Positions 35,376 to 44,605 of a stretch of DNA of 45,723 nt are shown here, piece by piece (position 1 is the first letter of the stretch; every line of letters begins with the position of its first letter). Made by a program: the position numbers and the translations under genes. The stretch is from Candidatus Hodarchaeota archaeon (GTDB lineage: Archaea; Asgardarchaeota; Heimdallarchaeia; Hodarchaeales; YT1-039): NCBI GenBank assembly GCA_016840025.1, contig JAEOTF010000229.1:1-45723 (forward strand). The letters run 5' to 3'. A model generated the notes under the pieces. It saw only the letters and a list, made by a program, of their open reading frames with translations, searched no databases and was not told the origin of the DNA.

Positions 35376-35524
35376 AATGTAGGGTACTTCCTCAAATGCT
35401 TATTATTATACTATACTTCAGTAAGATTAACTTTAAATAAAATAATGTAGATAAAAAATTAGTACTCCTCTAGCTATCCAAAATAGATGTGACTCAGAGT
35501 GAAATAAGGTTGGAGTGAGTCCTT

Positions 35525-35620
35525 ATGGCTGATAAACCTAGATTCTATGTAAAGTGTAATACATTAGTAGAAATTAATGAATACTGTCCTACCTGTGAAA
35601 TGATTTTATTTGAAGGATGA
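35525..35620 (+). CDS. 31-residue zinc-knuckle-like micro-protein
   Basis: ATG at 35525, after GGTTGGAGTGAG, opens a 31-codon frame: a short basic start (MADKPRFYVKCNTL) and then EYCPTCEMILFEG. The CPTC pair plus an earlier Cys resembles half of a rubredoxin or zinc ribbon; the fourth ligand would be missing or supplied by His, Asp or another chain. The stop overlaps the first codons of the beta-helix gene (ATG at 35610), which suggests translational coupling. Too short for certainty. Confidence 0.45.
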   Translation: MADKPRFYVKCNTLVEINEYCPTCEMILFEG

Positions 35621-37370
35621 CGGGATGAGTCTGAAAAATAACAATAAGAGGCTTATTAGTGGGGTTTGTCTTCTCCTGTTGACCAGTGCGCTCTTGCTAT
35701 TGCACTCTTCGACCACTCATAGAGGTACTATTCACCTCGACCGACCCTCAAGGCTTTCAGTGCGGTTACCTATCTTGCATCGCACTTTGTCTTATACCCC
35801 CCATGACCCGATTCATGTCTCAAATGACGCAGAATTAGCGGCAGTTGCGCTAAATGGGTCGGGAACTAAAGTAGAACCCTATCTTCTAGGAGGATGGAAT
35901 ATCACCACCTCAGCGTCTCATGGAATTTATATTCACGACACAACGGCGCATTTCATTATCCAAAATTGTTGGATTACGACCGAAGATAGTACAGGAATTT
36001 ACATTGTAAATGTCAAACTGGGGACAGCAACTATTGATCAAAATACCTGTCAAAATAATACCGAGGGTATTTGGCTTTCTAGTTCCCACAATGTGACTCT
36101 CAGTAACAATACTTGCATTCAAAATAGTCGGAATGGCATCCGACTTTCTTTGTCTGATTCAGCAACCATAGTGAATAATACTTGCGTCCAAAATGATCGA
36201 GTTGGCATCTATCTATCATCTTCGAATTCTGCCCTCCTCAATAACAATACTTGCGCTCTAAATAGGGCTTATGGTATCACTCTTTACGGAGTTGATACCG
36301 CAATGATAATGAATAATACCTGTTCCCAAAATAATGATGAGGGCATCCAAATAAGTGAGTCTGATTCAGTAACGATAGCAAATAATCTCTGTTCCCAAAA
36401 TAATGGTGATGGGATCGGGCTTTCTTCTTCTGAGTTGGCGATGATAGTGAATAATTCCTGTTTCCAAAATAATAATGAAGGCATTAATCTTTATTTTGAA
36501 TCTGATTCAGCGACCCTCTGTAATAATTACTGCCAAAATAATCGATGGGGCATCTCTCTAGCAAATTCTGGGAATGCACTCCTGAATAACAACCATTGTC
36601 AAAATAATTTCTATGGTATCCGGCTTTCTTTGTCTGATTTTGCTACCATAGTCAATAACATTTGCACCCAAAATTATGAGGCTGGTATCTCTCTTTATGG
36701 ATCTGCGAATGTGAGCCTTAATAATAATACCTGTTCCCAAAATGATAACATTGGCATTAGTCTTACCTATTCTGGTTATTATTATTGGGCAGGCTTGTGG
36801 CATCCAATTTCTAGTTCTTCCACCATCATTGAGAACATTTGCACCCAAAATAATAAGTATGGGCTCTACCTTGATTGGACTGATAATTGTTCAGTTAGTA
36901 GGAACTTTCTACGAGAAAATCAAGTTTATGGGGTGTATCTGAGCGCTACAAGCGCTAATAATCGTATTCATCACAATACGTTTCTTAATAACACAATGGG
37001 AATACATTTGTCTCAAGCGTATGATGATGGCACCAATAATCAGTGGTATGATTCTTCTACTAATGAAGGAAACTATTGGTCGGATTATAGCGATTCGGGA
37101 GCCTATCAAATTGCCGGAGAAGCAGGAACAACTGATTTGTATCCCTTAGATGTAACTCCCACTCCACAACCAACAACCCCAACCACGATGCCTAGTATTT
37201 CAACAACCCCAACCACGATGCCTAGTATTTCAACAACCCCAACGACTTTACCAAGTACAACAACACCTGATCGGGAGAGGATAGTGCATGGTTTCCAAGC
37301 TGTTTATACTTTGGGGTTACTCTTACTCGTTGTTATCCCTATTATTCATAGACGTTCTAAGATTAAGTAG
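35610..37370 (+). CDS. Surface right-handed parallel beta-helix protein (NosD-like repeats)
   Basis: A 586-residue exported protein. A signal peptide lies at about residues 12-30 (preceded by KNNNKR). Residues about 120-470 consist of about 14 repeats of about 23 residues on the pattern x-NNTC-x-QN-x-x-GI-x-L-S-x-S-x-S-A-x-I, the coil unit of right-handed beta-helices. A Cys recurs at the same place in most coils and N-x-T/S sequons are frequent. A Thr/Pro-rich linker (about 520-555) contains an exact 30-base tandem duplication. A C-terminal membrane helix and RRSKIK anchor follow. Function is unknown; such proteins are often surface polysaccharide-binding or structural. MSLKN at codon 6 is an alternative start. 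Confidence 0.82.
   Translation: MKDDGMSLKNNNKRLISGVCLLLLTSALLLLHSSTTHRGTIHLDRPSRLSVRLPILHRTLSYTPHDPIHVSNDAELAAVALNGSGTKVEPYLLGGWNITTSASHGIYIHDTTAHFIIQNCWITTEDSTGIYIVNVKLGTATIDQNTCQNNTEGIWLSSSHNVTLSNNTCIQNSRNGIRLSLSDSATIVNNTCVQNDRVGIYLSSSNSALLNNNTCALNRAYGITLYGVDTAMIMNNTCSQNNDEGIQISESDSVTIANNLCSQNNGDGIGLSSSELAMIVNNSCFQNNNEGINLYFESDSATLCNNYCQNNRWGISLANSGNALLNNNHCQNNFYGIRLSLSDFATIVNNICTQNYEAGISLYGSANVSLNNNTCSQNDNIGISLTYSGYYYWAGLWHPISSSSTIIENICTQNNKYGLYLDWTDNCSVSRNFLRENQVYGVYLSATSANNRIHHNTFLNNTMGIHLSQAYDDGTNNQWYDSSTNEGNYWSDYSDSGAYQIAGEAGTTDLYPLDVTPTPQPTTPTTMPSISTTPTTMPSISTTPTTLPSTTTPDRERIVHGFQAVYTLGLLLLVVIPIIHRRSKIK
37180..37239 (+). repeat. 30-base tandem duplication in the Thr/Pro linker
   Basis: A 30-base unit containing ACCACGATGCCTAGTATTTC occurs twice in tandem and begins a third, diverged copy (CCAACGACTTTACC). 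It encodes repeats of TTPTTMPSIS in the stalk of the beta-helix surface protein and keeps frame. Confidence 0.85.
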
Positions 37371-37549
37371 CATCAATTCTGGTGTGATTTTAGTCCTACA
37401 ATATTGCAGCTAATTAATTTATCTAAGTTTCTTAGGCTGTTATTGGTATGTCTGATAGTTTTAAAAGATATTAAACTGTCAATAACTACCTATAATTTAT
37501 TTTTTTATACTATAAAACAGAAAAACCTTTTTATTGATGATGAAAACAC

Positions 37550-37563
37550 CGTTAATCTTAACG
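37550..37563. promoter_or_regulatory. Short inverted repeat upstream of aconitase
   Basis: CGTTAA and TTAACG flank TC, forming a perfect six-base dyad about 57 bases before the aconitase ATG. The half-site differs from the dyad between icd and gltA. It may be an operator or chance in AT-rich DNA. Confidence 0.3.
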
Positions 37564-37619
37564 ACTAAGGAAACATAATATTTAGTATTTATTAAGTTAA
37601 TTATTGCTTGTGAATAAAA

Positions 37620-40433
37620 ATGAGTACAAACAAAGATCCTTTTGGAGCTAAAGATATAATTAAGGTGAATGGGAAAGATATTACAATTTATCGAATAAAA
37701 AAGCTTGAGGAAGTGGGATTAGGTAATATTTCTCTTTTTCCTTATTCGATTAAAGTATTACTTGAAAATGTCCTGCGTAATGTCGATGGAAAGCTTGTGA
37801 CAAAAGAAGACGTTGAAAAAATTATAAAGTGGAGCCCCAAAGAGCTATCTGGGGATATTCCTTTTATGCCTGCTAGAGTTTTGCTCCAAGATTTTACAGG
37901 TGTCCCTGCGGTAGTTGATCTCGCTGCCTTGAGAGCTGCAACGCAACGACTTGGTGGTAATCCTACTAACATAAATCCTTTAGTTCCAGTTGATTTAGTC
38001 ATTGATCATTCTGTTCAAGTAGATTACTTTGGAACTGTAGATTCACGGGCTAAAAATGAAGAAAAAGAGTTTGAACGGAACCAAGAACGCTATAAATTAC
38101 TCCGTTGGGCGCAAACAGCATTTAAGAATTTCCGTGTCATTCCGCCTGGAAGAGGGATTTGTCATCAAGTTAATCTTGAATATCTGGGTGCAGTTGTTCA
38201 AACAAGAGAAAAAAATGGAGAATTAATAGCATTTCCTGACACTCTCATTGGTACCGATTCACATAGCCCCATGATAAACTCGTTGGGATTTGGATTCGGT
38301 GTAGGCGGAATAGAAGCCGAAGCCGTAATGCTGGGTCAACCTTACTATATGCCCATTCCTGAAGTTGTAGGTTTCAAATTAAATGGTAAGCTAAGTGAAA
38401 ATACGACCGTAACTGACCTTGTTCTAACAGTTACCCAAATGTTAAGGGAACATGGGGTTGTAGGCAAATTTGTAGAGTTTTATGGTCCTGGTTTGAAGAA
38501 CCTTAGTGTCCCAGATCGTGCTACTATTGCGAACATGGCACCCGAATACGGAGCTACTGTGGGTTTCTTTCCTGTGGATGAACGTACATTAGAATATCTT
38601 CGAGATACTGGACGATCAGATGAATTAATTGAGCTTGTTAAGGAATATACTCAGAAACAGGGGTTATTCTTAACTGATGGTTCCCCCACGCCTGAATTCA
38701 GTTCTACTCTAGAATTAGATTTAACTACGGTAATTCCGAGTCTTGCGGGTCCAAAAAGACCACAAGATCGTATCAAACTTGAGGATATGAAAGAGCGTTT
38801 CCATGAAGCAATGCATAAAGTTTTTGGGAAAGATTCTCAGGATGAAATGAAGGAATTTGAAAGTCATTGCTGGTTGGTTGAAGGTGGCGATCACAGAGCG
38901 GATGAATTAGTTGAAACCGATCCTAAGTATAAAAAATGGTTAGAAAGCGCGAAAGATTATTCCAATATTATTTTTGAAAATTGTTACTTTAGACATTTTA
39001 GTAGTTATGATCTTACCCATGGTTCATTAGTTATTGCTGCGATTACTTCATGTACAAACACGTCTAACCCCTCTGTATTAATAGGCGCAGGTCTTCTGGC
39101 TAAAAACGCTGTTGAAAAAGGATTAAAGGTTAACCCTTATGTTAAAACTAGTTTAGCGCCGGGTTCTCGAGTAGTTACTCAATATTTAAAGAAAGCGGGA
39201 TTATTACCGTATCTTGAAGCATTAGGATTCCATGTAGTAGGATATGGATGCACTACATGCATTGGAAACAGCGGCCCTCTAAAAGAAAGGATTGTTCAAG
39301 CGATTCGGGAAAAAGATCTGGTTGTTGCTGCTGTATTAAGTGGAAATCGAAATTTTGAGGGTAGGATTAGTCCACATGTGAAAGCAAATTACTTGGCGTC
39401 TCCACCTTTGGTGGTCGCATTTGCCTTAGCAGGCAGAGTAAATATCGATATAACTACAGAACCGTTGGGAAACGATCCAAATGGAACTCCTGTGTACTTA
39501 AAAGACATATGGCCTTCACAAGAGGATATTCACCATATAATTAATAATATATTGAGTTCGGAAATGTTTAAGGAACAATATGGGGCAGTTTATGAAGGAA
39601 CAAAGACATGGAATGATTTGGATATTCCTGTAGGAAGTCTCTATGATTGGGAACCAGACTCTACCTATATTCAAGAACCACCATTCTTTCAAGATTTTCC
39701 AATTGAACCTCATGAGAAGAGTGACATTATAGGGGCCCGTGTAATTGCTTTAGTCGGTGATACAATAACAACGGATCATATCTCTCCCGCAGGAGCAATA
39801 GCATCAGATAGTCCTGCTGGAAAATATCTTATATCACGCGGAATAGATGTAAAGGACTTTAATTCGTACGGAAGCCGGCGAGGAAATCATGAAGTTATGA
39901 TGCGTGGAACTTTTGGTAATGTAAGATTCAAGAATAAACTTGTACCTGGAAAGGAAGGGTGGTGGACCTTCTATCATCCAACAGAAGAAGAAATGCCTTT
40001 TTATGAAGGAGCAATGCGTTATAGAACAGAAAATATTCCCCTGCTTGTCATTGCTGGTAAAGAATATGGCACCGGCAGTTCTCGTGATTGGGCAGCGAAA
40101 GGCACCTATCTTTTAGGCGTTAAAGCGGTTATAGCTGAAACTTACGAACGGATTCACCGCAGTAACTTAGTGGGTATGGGTGTGCTTCCACTTCAGTTTA
40201 AAGATGGCGAGAATGCAGAAAAATTAGGGCTAAAAGGAAATGAAGAATACAACATTCTAGGTATAAAAGACATAGAGCCGGGGGCTGAGCTTACTGTTGT
40301 AGTAGAAGATGATGATGGTTCAGAAAGGCGATTTAATGTCGTTTCCAGACTAGATTCCCCTATCGAAATTGAATACTACCGAAATGATGGTATACTACAT
40401 ACAGTTCTGCGGCAGATGGTAAAAAAGGAATAG
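37620..40433 (+). CDS. acnA: Aconitate hydratase, AcnA/IRP type
   Basis: A 937-residue single-chain aconitase interconverting citrate and isocitrate. The [4Fe-4S] cysteines are in [20 protein letters not shown] and in [14 protein letters not shown]. Other signatures: [35 protein letters not shown] at the start of the swivel domain, and [14 protein letters not shown] with the active-site Ser. Length and order match bacterial AcnA and eukaryotic IRP/cytosolic aconitase, a type patchily found in archaea and often thought bacterial in origin. ATG at 37620 after a 250-base leader with a short dyad. It converges with the hydroxyacid oxidase gene (15-base gap). Confidence 0.97.
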   Translation: MSTNKDPFGAKDIIKVNGKDITIYRIKKLEEVGLGNISLFPYSIKVLLENVLRNVDGKLVTKEDVEKIIKWSPKELSGDIPFMPARVLLQDFTGVPAVVDLAALRAATQRLGGNPTNINPLVPVDLVIDHSVQVDYFGTVDSRAKNEEKEFERNQERYKLLRWAQTAFKNFRVIPPGRGICHQVNLEYLGAVVQTREKNGELIAFPDTLIGTDSHSPMINSLGFGFGVGGIEAEAVMLGQPYYMPIPEVVGFKLNGKLSENTTVTDLVLTVTQMLREHGVVGKFVEFYGPGLKNLSVPDRATIANMAPEYGATVGFFPVDERTLEYLRDTGRSDELIELVKEYTQKQGLFLTDGSPTPEFSSTLELDLTTVIPSLAGPKRPQDRIKLEDMKERFHEAMHKVFGKDSQDEMKEFESHCWLVEGGDHRADELVETDPKYKKWLESAKDYSNIIFENCYFRHFSSYDLTHGSLVIAAITSCTNTSNPSVLIGAGLLAKNAVEKGLKVNPYVKTSLAPGSRVVTQYLKKAGLLPYLEALGFHVVGYGCTTCIGNSGPLKERIVQAIREKDLVVAAVLSGNRNFEGRISPHVKANYLASPPLVVAFALAGRVNIDITTEPLGNDPNGTPVYLKDIWPSQEDIHHIINNILSSEMFKEQYGAVYEGTKTWNDLDIPVGSLYDWEPDSTYIQEPPFFQDFPIEPHEKSDIIGARVIALVGDTITTDHISPAGAIASDSPAGKYLISRGIDVKDFNSYGSRRGNHEVMMRGTFGNVRFKNKLVPGKEGWWTFYHPTEEEMPFYEGAMRYRTENIPLLVIAGKEYGTGSSRDWAAKGTYLLGVKAVIAETYERIHRSNLVGMGVLPLQFKDGENAEKLGLKGNEEYNILGIKDIEPGAELTVVVEDDDGSERRFNVVSRLDSPIEIEYYRNDGILHTVLRQMVKKE

Positions 40434-40448
40434 AGATAATTAAAATTT

Positions 40449-41492
40449 TTAGCGGATTAGCACGTCAGAAGATATTTCCCTTAACGACGGGCATCCTGTC
40501 ATCTTCATAGCCTTGACTAAAGTTGCTTGTAAATGTTCCATGTGAGTCTGGACACCGTCAGCTCCACCACCAACAGCTGCGCGAATTACATCACGACCAA
40601 TTAGAACTGCGTCAGCTCCTAACCCTAGCATTTTCAAAACATCATAACCAGTTCTAACTCCTCCATCAACCAATACGATAGCTTTTCTTTTGATTGCTTC
40701 GGTAATTTCTGGTAAGACATCTGCAGTGCCAGGGGTATGATCTAAGACTCTTCCGCCATGATTTGAAACTACAATAGCTGCTGCACCTGCTTCAACAGAT
40801 GCTAAGGCATCTTCCTTACACATGATTCCTTTAATAATTACTGGAAGGGATGTTGCCCCAACTAATTCCTTAATATCTTCAGGAGTCTTTCTGAAGACAG
40901 ATTTTTTATGTTTTGCCATTATTAAAGAACCGCAGCCGTCAACATCAATACCCACTGCAGTTGCGCCTATTTCTTCCGCTTTTTTAAAGAATTTAATGAT
41001 AACTTCTTGTTCCCTTGGTTTAACTATTTTCACACCCCACCCATCAGCCTTAGCTATTGCGTTAAGACCTTTGGGATCTTCTAATGTATAGGTATAAGTG
41101 TCACCACGCCAACCCAAGGTTTTTGCTGCTTTACAACCTAGAACTACTGCATCACAGAAATCTTGTTCTGTAATAACTTTATCTCCGCCAAAACTATTCA
41201 CTCCAGTTACACTGGCAGCCATTATAGGCATTGAAAGGGGTTTTCTAAAAAAGGAAAATTCAGTGTTAGGTTCAGAATGAGATCCAATGTTTCTCATTTT
41301 CAGTTTTAATTTTTCCAGTGCTTTAAAATTGTTATGAAAGCTCCGTCCTGATCCTGCTCCACCGATACCGATGAATCCTCCATAAGATTGCCTTTGACAT
41401 AGTCTTGTTGGAGCACCATCACAATCTTTGTATACACCGCAGATTCCTTTTAATTTGGTTCGAGCTGCAGCTCGAATTTCTTCAACTGACAT
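40449..41492 (-). CDS. FMN-dependent alpha-hydroxyacid oxidase-family protein
   Basis: A 347-residue protein of the glycolate oxidase/lactate dehydrogenase/IPP isomerase-2-like FMN family. The FMN and substrate motifs are FFRKPLSMPIMAASVTG, LPVIIKGIMCKEDA with the flavin Lys, VVSNHGGRVLDHTPG with the catalytic His and Arg, and VDGGVRTGYDVLKMLGLGAD plus VLIGR for the FMN phosphate. The N-terminal segment, with GVYKDCDGAPTRLC and a glycine-rich GFIGIGGAGSG, is unusual. Oxidation of lactate or glycolate is plausible but not certain. I favour the ATG at 41492 (AAGGAG 12 bases upstream); a GTG at 41513 is the alternative. It follows sdhB on the same strand. Confidence 0.82.
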   Translation of the reverse strand: MSVEEIRAAARTKLKGICGVYKDCDGAPTRLCQRQSYGGFIGIGGAGSGRSFHNNFKALEKLKLKMRNIGSHSEPNTEFSFFRKPLSMPIMAASVTGVNSFGGDKVITEQDFCDAVVLGCKAAKTLGWRGDTYTYTLEDPKGLNAIAKADGWGVKIVKPREQEVIIKFFKKAEEIGATAVGIDVDGCGSLIMAKHKKSVFRKTPEDIKELVGATSLPVIIKGIMCKEDALASVEAGAAAIVVSNHGGRVLDHTPGTADVLPEITEAIKRKAIVLVDGGVRTGYDVLKMLGLGADAVLIGRDVIRAAVGGGADGVQTHMEHLQATLVKAMKMTGCPSLREISSDVLIR

Positions 41493-41577
41493 TTTCTTTG
41501 GATACTCCTTCACAATTAAGAGTAGAATTTTAGATCATATTTTGGGGTTTTCCTATTTTTTATTTAATTTATGCGTG

Positions 41578-42336
41578 TTAAGTCGTTTCTCGGAGTTTTT
41601 TGATAGCTGTTCCAGGTCTAACTCCTTTGGGGCAAACTCGACTGCATGTATAGATTTTTTCGCACGCAGGGACACCATCTTCCTTCATAACACGCGAATT
41701 TACCTTCTCACGATGTTCTGGGGACAAACGGGTATCAGAAATGAACCGTTCGGCTTTAGCTAATTGAGCAGGACCTAGATAATTCTTGTTTTTGGCCGAT
41801 ACGGGACATGCCCAGCATGCTCCGCAAAGCACGCAATATATCAGATGTTCAATTGATTTTGCGTCTTTAGGTGTTTGTTTTTTTTCTGGAGCCTGATCCA
41901 CCCAGTTTGCATCAAAATAGGGCATTATCTCTCGATAAAATTTCCAGAAAGGCTCCATATCTACAACAAGATCCTTTACAACATTCATATGAGGTAAAGG
42001 TTCTATAAGAATCTCCGTTTCTTCATTCCAATTTGGAACTTCTCCAAAGTATAATTCGGGAATTTTTTTCTTTTTTTCACGTTCATTCTCTTTGAGGAAC
42101 GCTATTTGTGTTTTACAGGCGAGACGAGGCCATTTATTGATTGTCAGGGCATCGGATCCGCATATTGCTCCCCGACAAGCGTACCGAAAGGCTAATGATG
42201 GATCAAAGTGGTCTTGTATATAGAAGAGAGCGTCTAAAATCGTCATTCCTGATTTAACAGATACTGTATATCTTTCATAGCTGGGAGAACCATTACCATC
42301 GTTACGATAGACCAAGAATGTTTGTTCATCTGACAT
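41578..42336 (-). CDS. sdhB: Succinate dehydrogenase/fumarate reductase iron-sulfur subunit
   Basis: A 252-residue electron-transfer subunit. [2Fe-2S] region: YACRGAICGSD followed later by LACKTQ; as in E. coli SdhB, one ligand position is Asp. Second and third cluster region: CVLCGACWACPVS, giving C-x2-C-x2-C-x2-CP, one residue shorter before the last Cys than the usual C-x2-C-x2-C-x3-CP. C-terminal motif CEKIYTCSRVCPKGVRP has normal spacing. So [2Fe-2S], [4Fe-4S] and [3Fe-4S] or [4Fe-4S] centres are predicted. The ATG overlaps the sdhA stop. No membrane-anchor subunit gene follows. Confidence 0.92.
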   Translation of the reverse strand: MSDEQTFLVYRNDGNGSPSYERYTVSVKSGMTILDALFYIQDHFDPSLAFRYACRGAICGSDALTINKWPRLACKTQIAFLKENEREKKKKIPELYFGEVPNWNEETEILIEPLPHMNVVKDLVVDMEPFWKFYREIMPYFDANWVDQAPEKKQTPKDAKSIEHLIYCVLCGACWACPVSAKNKNYLGPAQLAKAERFISDTRLSPEHREKVNSRVMKEDGVPACEKIYTCSRVCPKGVRPGTAIKKLRETT

Positions 42337-44048
42337 TAATATTTTCTCTCCTTCACTTCAAAGATTCCGAGTTTGACAGGCTTTTTCTCCAAATTCAACT
42401 CACCATTACGGCGATAGACCATACTATGATGTAAAAACTCTCGATCATTACGTTTAGGAAAATCGACTCGGGCATGGGCTCCACGACTTTCCTTCCTATT
42501 TAAGGCTGTAAAAGCAGTTACTTCTGCAATATCGAGCATATTTCTCAGTTCAAGAGTACGTAACAGGCTGAAATTGAATTTTCGATTTTCGGTGGGAATG
42601 TAGATGTCCACAAAGTCCCTTTGAAGTTGTTGGATTTGGGTAAGACCCTTGTGAAGCTCATCTTCTACTCGAAAAACACCTACATAACGATCCATAGTTT
42701 CTTTCATCTTGTTTCGTATATCAACAGGGTTTTTACCTTTATTGTTTCCCCATTTTTTAAGGAGGGCTTCTATAGAATCTATAGCCAGCTCTCCTGCTTT
42801 TCTAGCGTCATTATTAGAAATATACTTTGCAGAATCATTTTTTAAAAGAATTCGACCTACATGACGTCCAAAAACAGGGGTTTCTAGGAGAGAATTCCCA
42901 CCAAGCCTATTGGCTCCATGAACAGAGATACAAGAAGTTTCACCGATAGTCCAAAGTCCCTTAAGAGAGGTTTCTCCAAACTCACCACCATACTTGGTAC
43001 CAATTCCTCCCATTGAGTAATGTTGACCTGGTTGAACAGGTATAGGGCTTTCTATGGGATCTATTCCCGCAAAATCAATCGAAATCTCTCGAATCCCAGG
43101 TAAACGCTCTTTAATTTTCTCTGCGCCCAAATGAGTTAAATCTAAATCAACATACTGATCCTCAAAGCCGCGGCCTTCCCGAACTTCGGTTTCAATTGCT
43201 CTTGCTACAATATCTCTGGGTGCGAGTTCCATGGCTTGGGGAGCGATTGTTTTCATAAATCGTTCACCTTTATTATTGAATAGATAACCACCTTCCCCTC
43301 GTGCACCCTCTGTAATTAGGATATTAGTGCCGAAGAGCGTGGTAGGGTGAAATTGAACGAATTCCATATCCTGCATGGGAACTCCAGCACGGGAAGCGGC
43401 ACCGACTCCATCCCCGGTATTGATTAGAGCGTTTGTGGATCGTCTATATACACGTCCAAAACCACCTGTGGCGAGTATTACAACTTCTGAATGAAAGAAA
43501 ATTAATTCTCCAGAACGTATATCCATAACGACTAAACCAACAATCTGGTCACCGACAGTTACTAAATCTATCAAAAAGAATTCGTCATAAAACGTGACAC
43601 CTTCCCGAACACACTGTTCATAAACTGTATGAAGGAGTGTATGCCCTGTACGATCTCCAGCATAGCATGTTCTTGGAAGACCAGCCCCTCCAAACGGACG
43701 TTGAGCGATAAGTCCTGACTCCAATCGACTGAAGGGCGCACCCATAGACTCCAATTCAATCGCTAGCTTAGGCGCTTCTTCACACATGAACATGACAGCA
43801 TCTTGATCTGCAAGATAATCAGAACCTTTTACTGTATCAAAAGCATGTCGTTCAGGTGTGTCATCCTTTCCCGCTTCGGTATTACCTAAAGCTGCATTCA
43901 TACCGCCCTGTGCTGCTCCAGAATGGCTTCTTACAGGATGAACTTTACTTAAAATTGAAGTATTCCACTTTTTAGAAAGTTCTAAAGCCGCTCGAAGGCC
44001 ACTCAGCCCACCACCAATAACGACTGCATCAAACTCCTCTATCTTCAT
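42336..44048 (-). CDS. sdhA: Succinate dehydrogenase/fumarate reductase flavoprotein subunit
   Basis: A 570-residue FAD subunit. The N-terminal dinucleotide fold is VIGGGLSGLRAALELS. VRSHSGAAQGGMNAALGN contains the His that normally carries covalent FAD. FVQFHPTTLFGTNILITEGA, with catalytic His and the GEGG loop after it, and ISVHGANRLGGNSLLETPVF form the active site. It oxidises succinate to fumarate and passes electrons through SdhB. It overlaps sdhB at one base (TAATG). The SdhC/D anchors are absent here and must be elsewhere, or the enzyme is attached differently. Confidence 0.95.
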   Translation of the reverse strand: MKIEEFDAVVIGGGLSGLRAALELSKKWNTSILSKVHPVRSHSGAAQGGMNAALGNTEAGKDDTPERHAFDTVKGSDYLADQDAVMFMCEEAPKLAIELESMGAPFSRLESGLIAQRPFGGAGLPRTCYAGDRTGHTLLHTVYEQCVREGVTFYDEFFLIDLVTVGDQIVGLVVMDIRSGELIFFHSEVVILATGGFGRVYRRSTNALINTGDGVGAASRAGVPMQDMEFVQFHPTTLFGTNILITEGARGEGGYLFNNKGERFMKTIAPQAMELAPRDIVARAIETEVREGRGFEDQYVDLDLTHLGAEKIKERLPGIREISIDFAGIDPIESPIPVQPGQHYSMGGIGTKYGGEFGETSLKGLWTIGETSCISVHGANRLGGNSLLETPVFGRHVGRILLKNDSAKYISNNDARKAGELAIDSIEALLKKWGNNKGKNPVDIRNKMKETMDRYVGVFRVEDELHKGLTQIQQLQRDFVDIYIPTENRKFNFSLLRTLELRNMLDIAEVTAFTALNRKESRGAHARVDFPKRNDREFLHHSMVYRRNGELNLEKKPVKLGIFEVKERKY

Positions 44049-44162
44049 AAACAGCCCTCAACAACCATTTCTTTAGTACGAGTCTCATTTCGTAACATTC
44101 ATCTAAAAACATTCTTTGAATTATTGGGTGTTAAATTACTAAAACAAGACAATATCTGTTAA

Positions 44163-44561
44163 CTAGGATTCAAAATAGACTATTAATTTTGACTTTTCAT
44201 AATAAAGTATCCATTTATTAGTACCAGAGAAAGAATAACCGACTAATGCTAACTTAGCTGGTTCAAATCGGTGGAGAGTTAAAACCACTTCCTCGTCAAA
44301 ACCATCACCTAAAGTACTAATTTCCTTGGGGGTTATAGAGGGAACGCCATAGACAAGATTGGAGACTATGATACTTCTAACAAGAGGATGATCTATTTTT
44401 GCTGGAAGAGAAGAACACATCCCAAAATGACCTTTACAAAGGCTATAAACCTCAATCCACCAACTATCACCTGTTTCTATTATGCTTACTTTATCGACCG
44501 CTGTAAGCCCCTCTACTCCAGTAGTCTCAAGGATATCCAATACCTCATCTATTTCTGTCAA
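44163..44561 (-). CDS. Uncharacterised 132-residue soluble protein
   Basis: TTG start at 44561, after AGGTGGGACATCA, gives 132 residues without membrane segments. Mixed alpha/beta content is suggested by strands such as KVSIIETGDSWWIEVYSLC and KWILYYEKSKLIVYF. An N-terminal acidic helix (EIDEVLDILETTG) precedes it. I recognise no family. It lies 44 bases downstream of the metallo-beta-lactamase gene and 114 bases upstream of sdhA on the same strand, so it may be co-transcribed with either. Confidence 0.6.
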   Translation of the reverse strand: MTEIDEVLDILETTGVEGLTAVDKVSIIETGDSWWIEVYSLCKGHFGMCSSLPAKIDHPLVRSIIVSNLVYGVPSITPKEISTLGDGFDEEVVLTLHRFEPAKLALVGYSFSGTNKWILYYEKSKLIVYFES

Positions 44562-44605
44562 TGATGTCCCACCTAAAATTAGAATAGGAATTCAGGAACA
44601 ACCTT

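Noticed and set aside
36000..36900. Regularly spaced repeats considered as a CRISPR or satellite array
   Set aside because: The periodicity of about 69 bases is diverged at DNA level but conserved as protein coils; it is coding beta-helix repeat.
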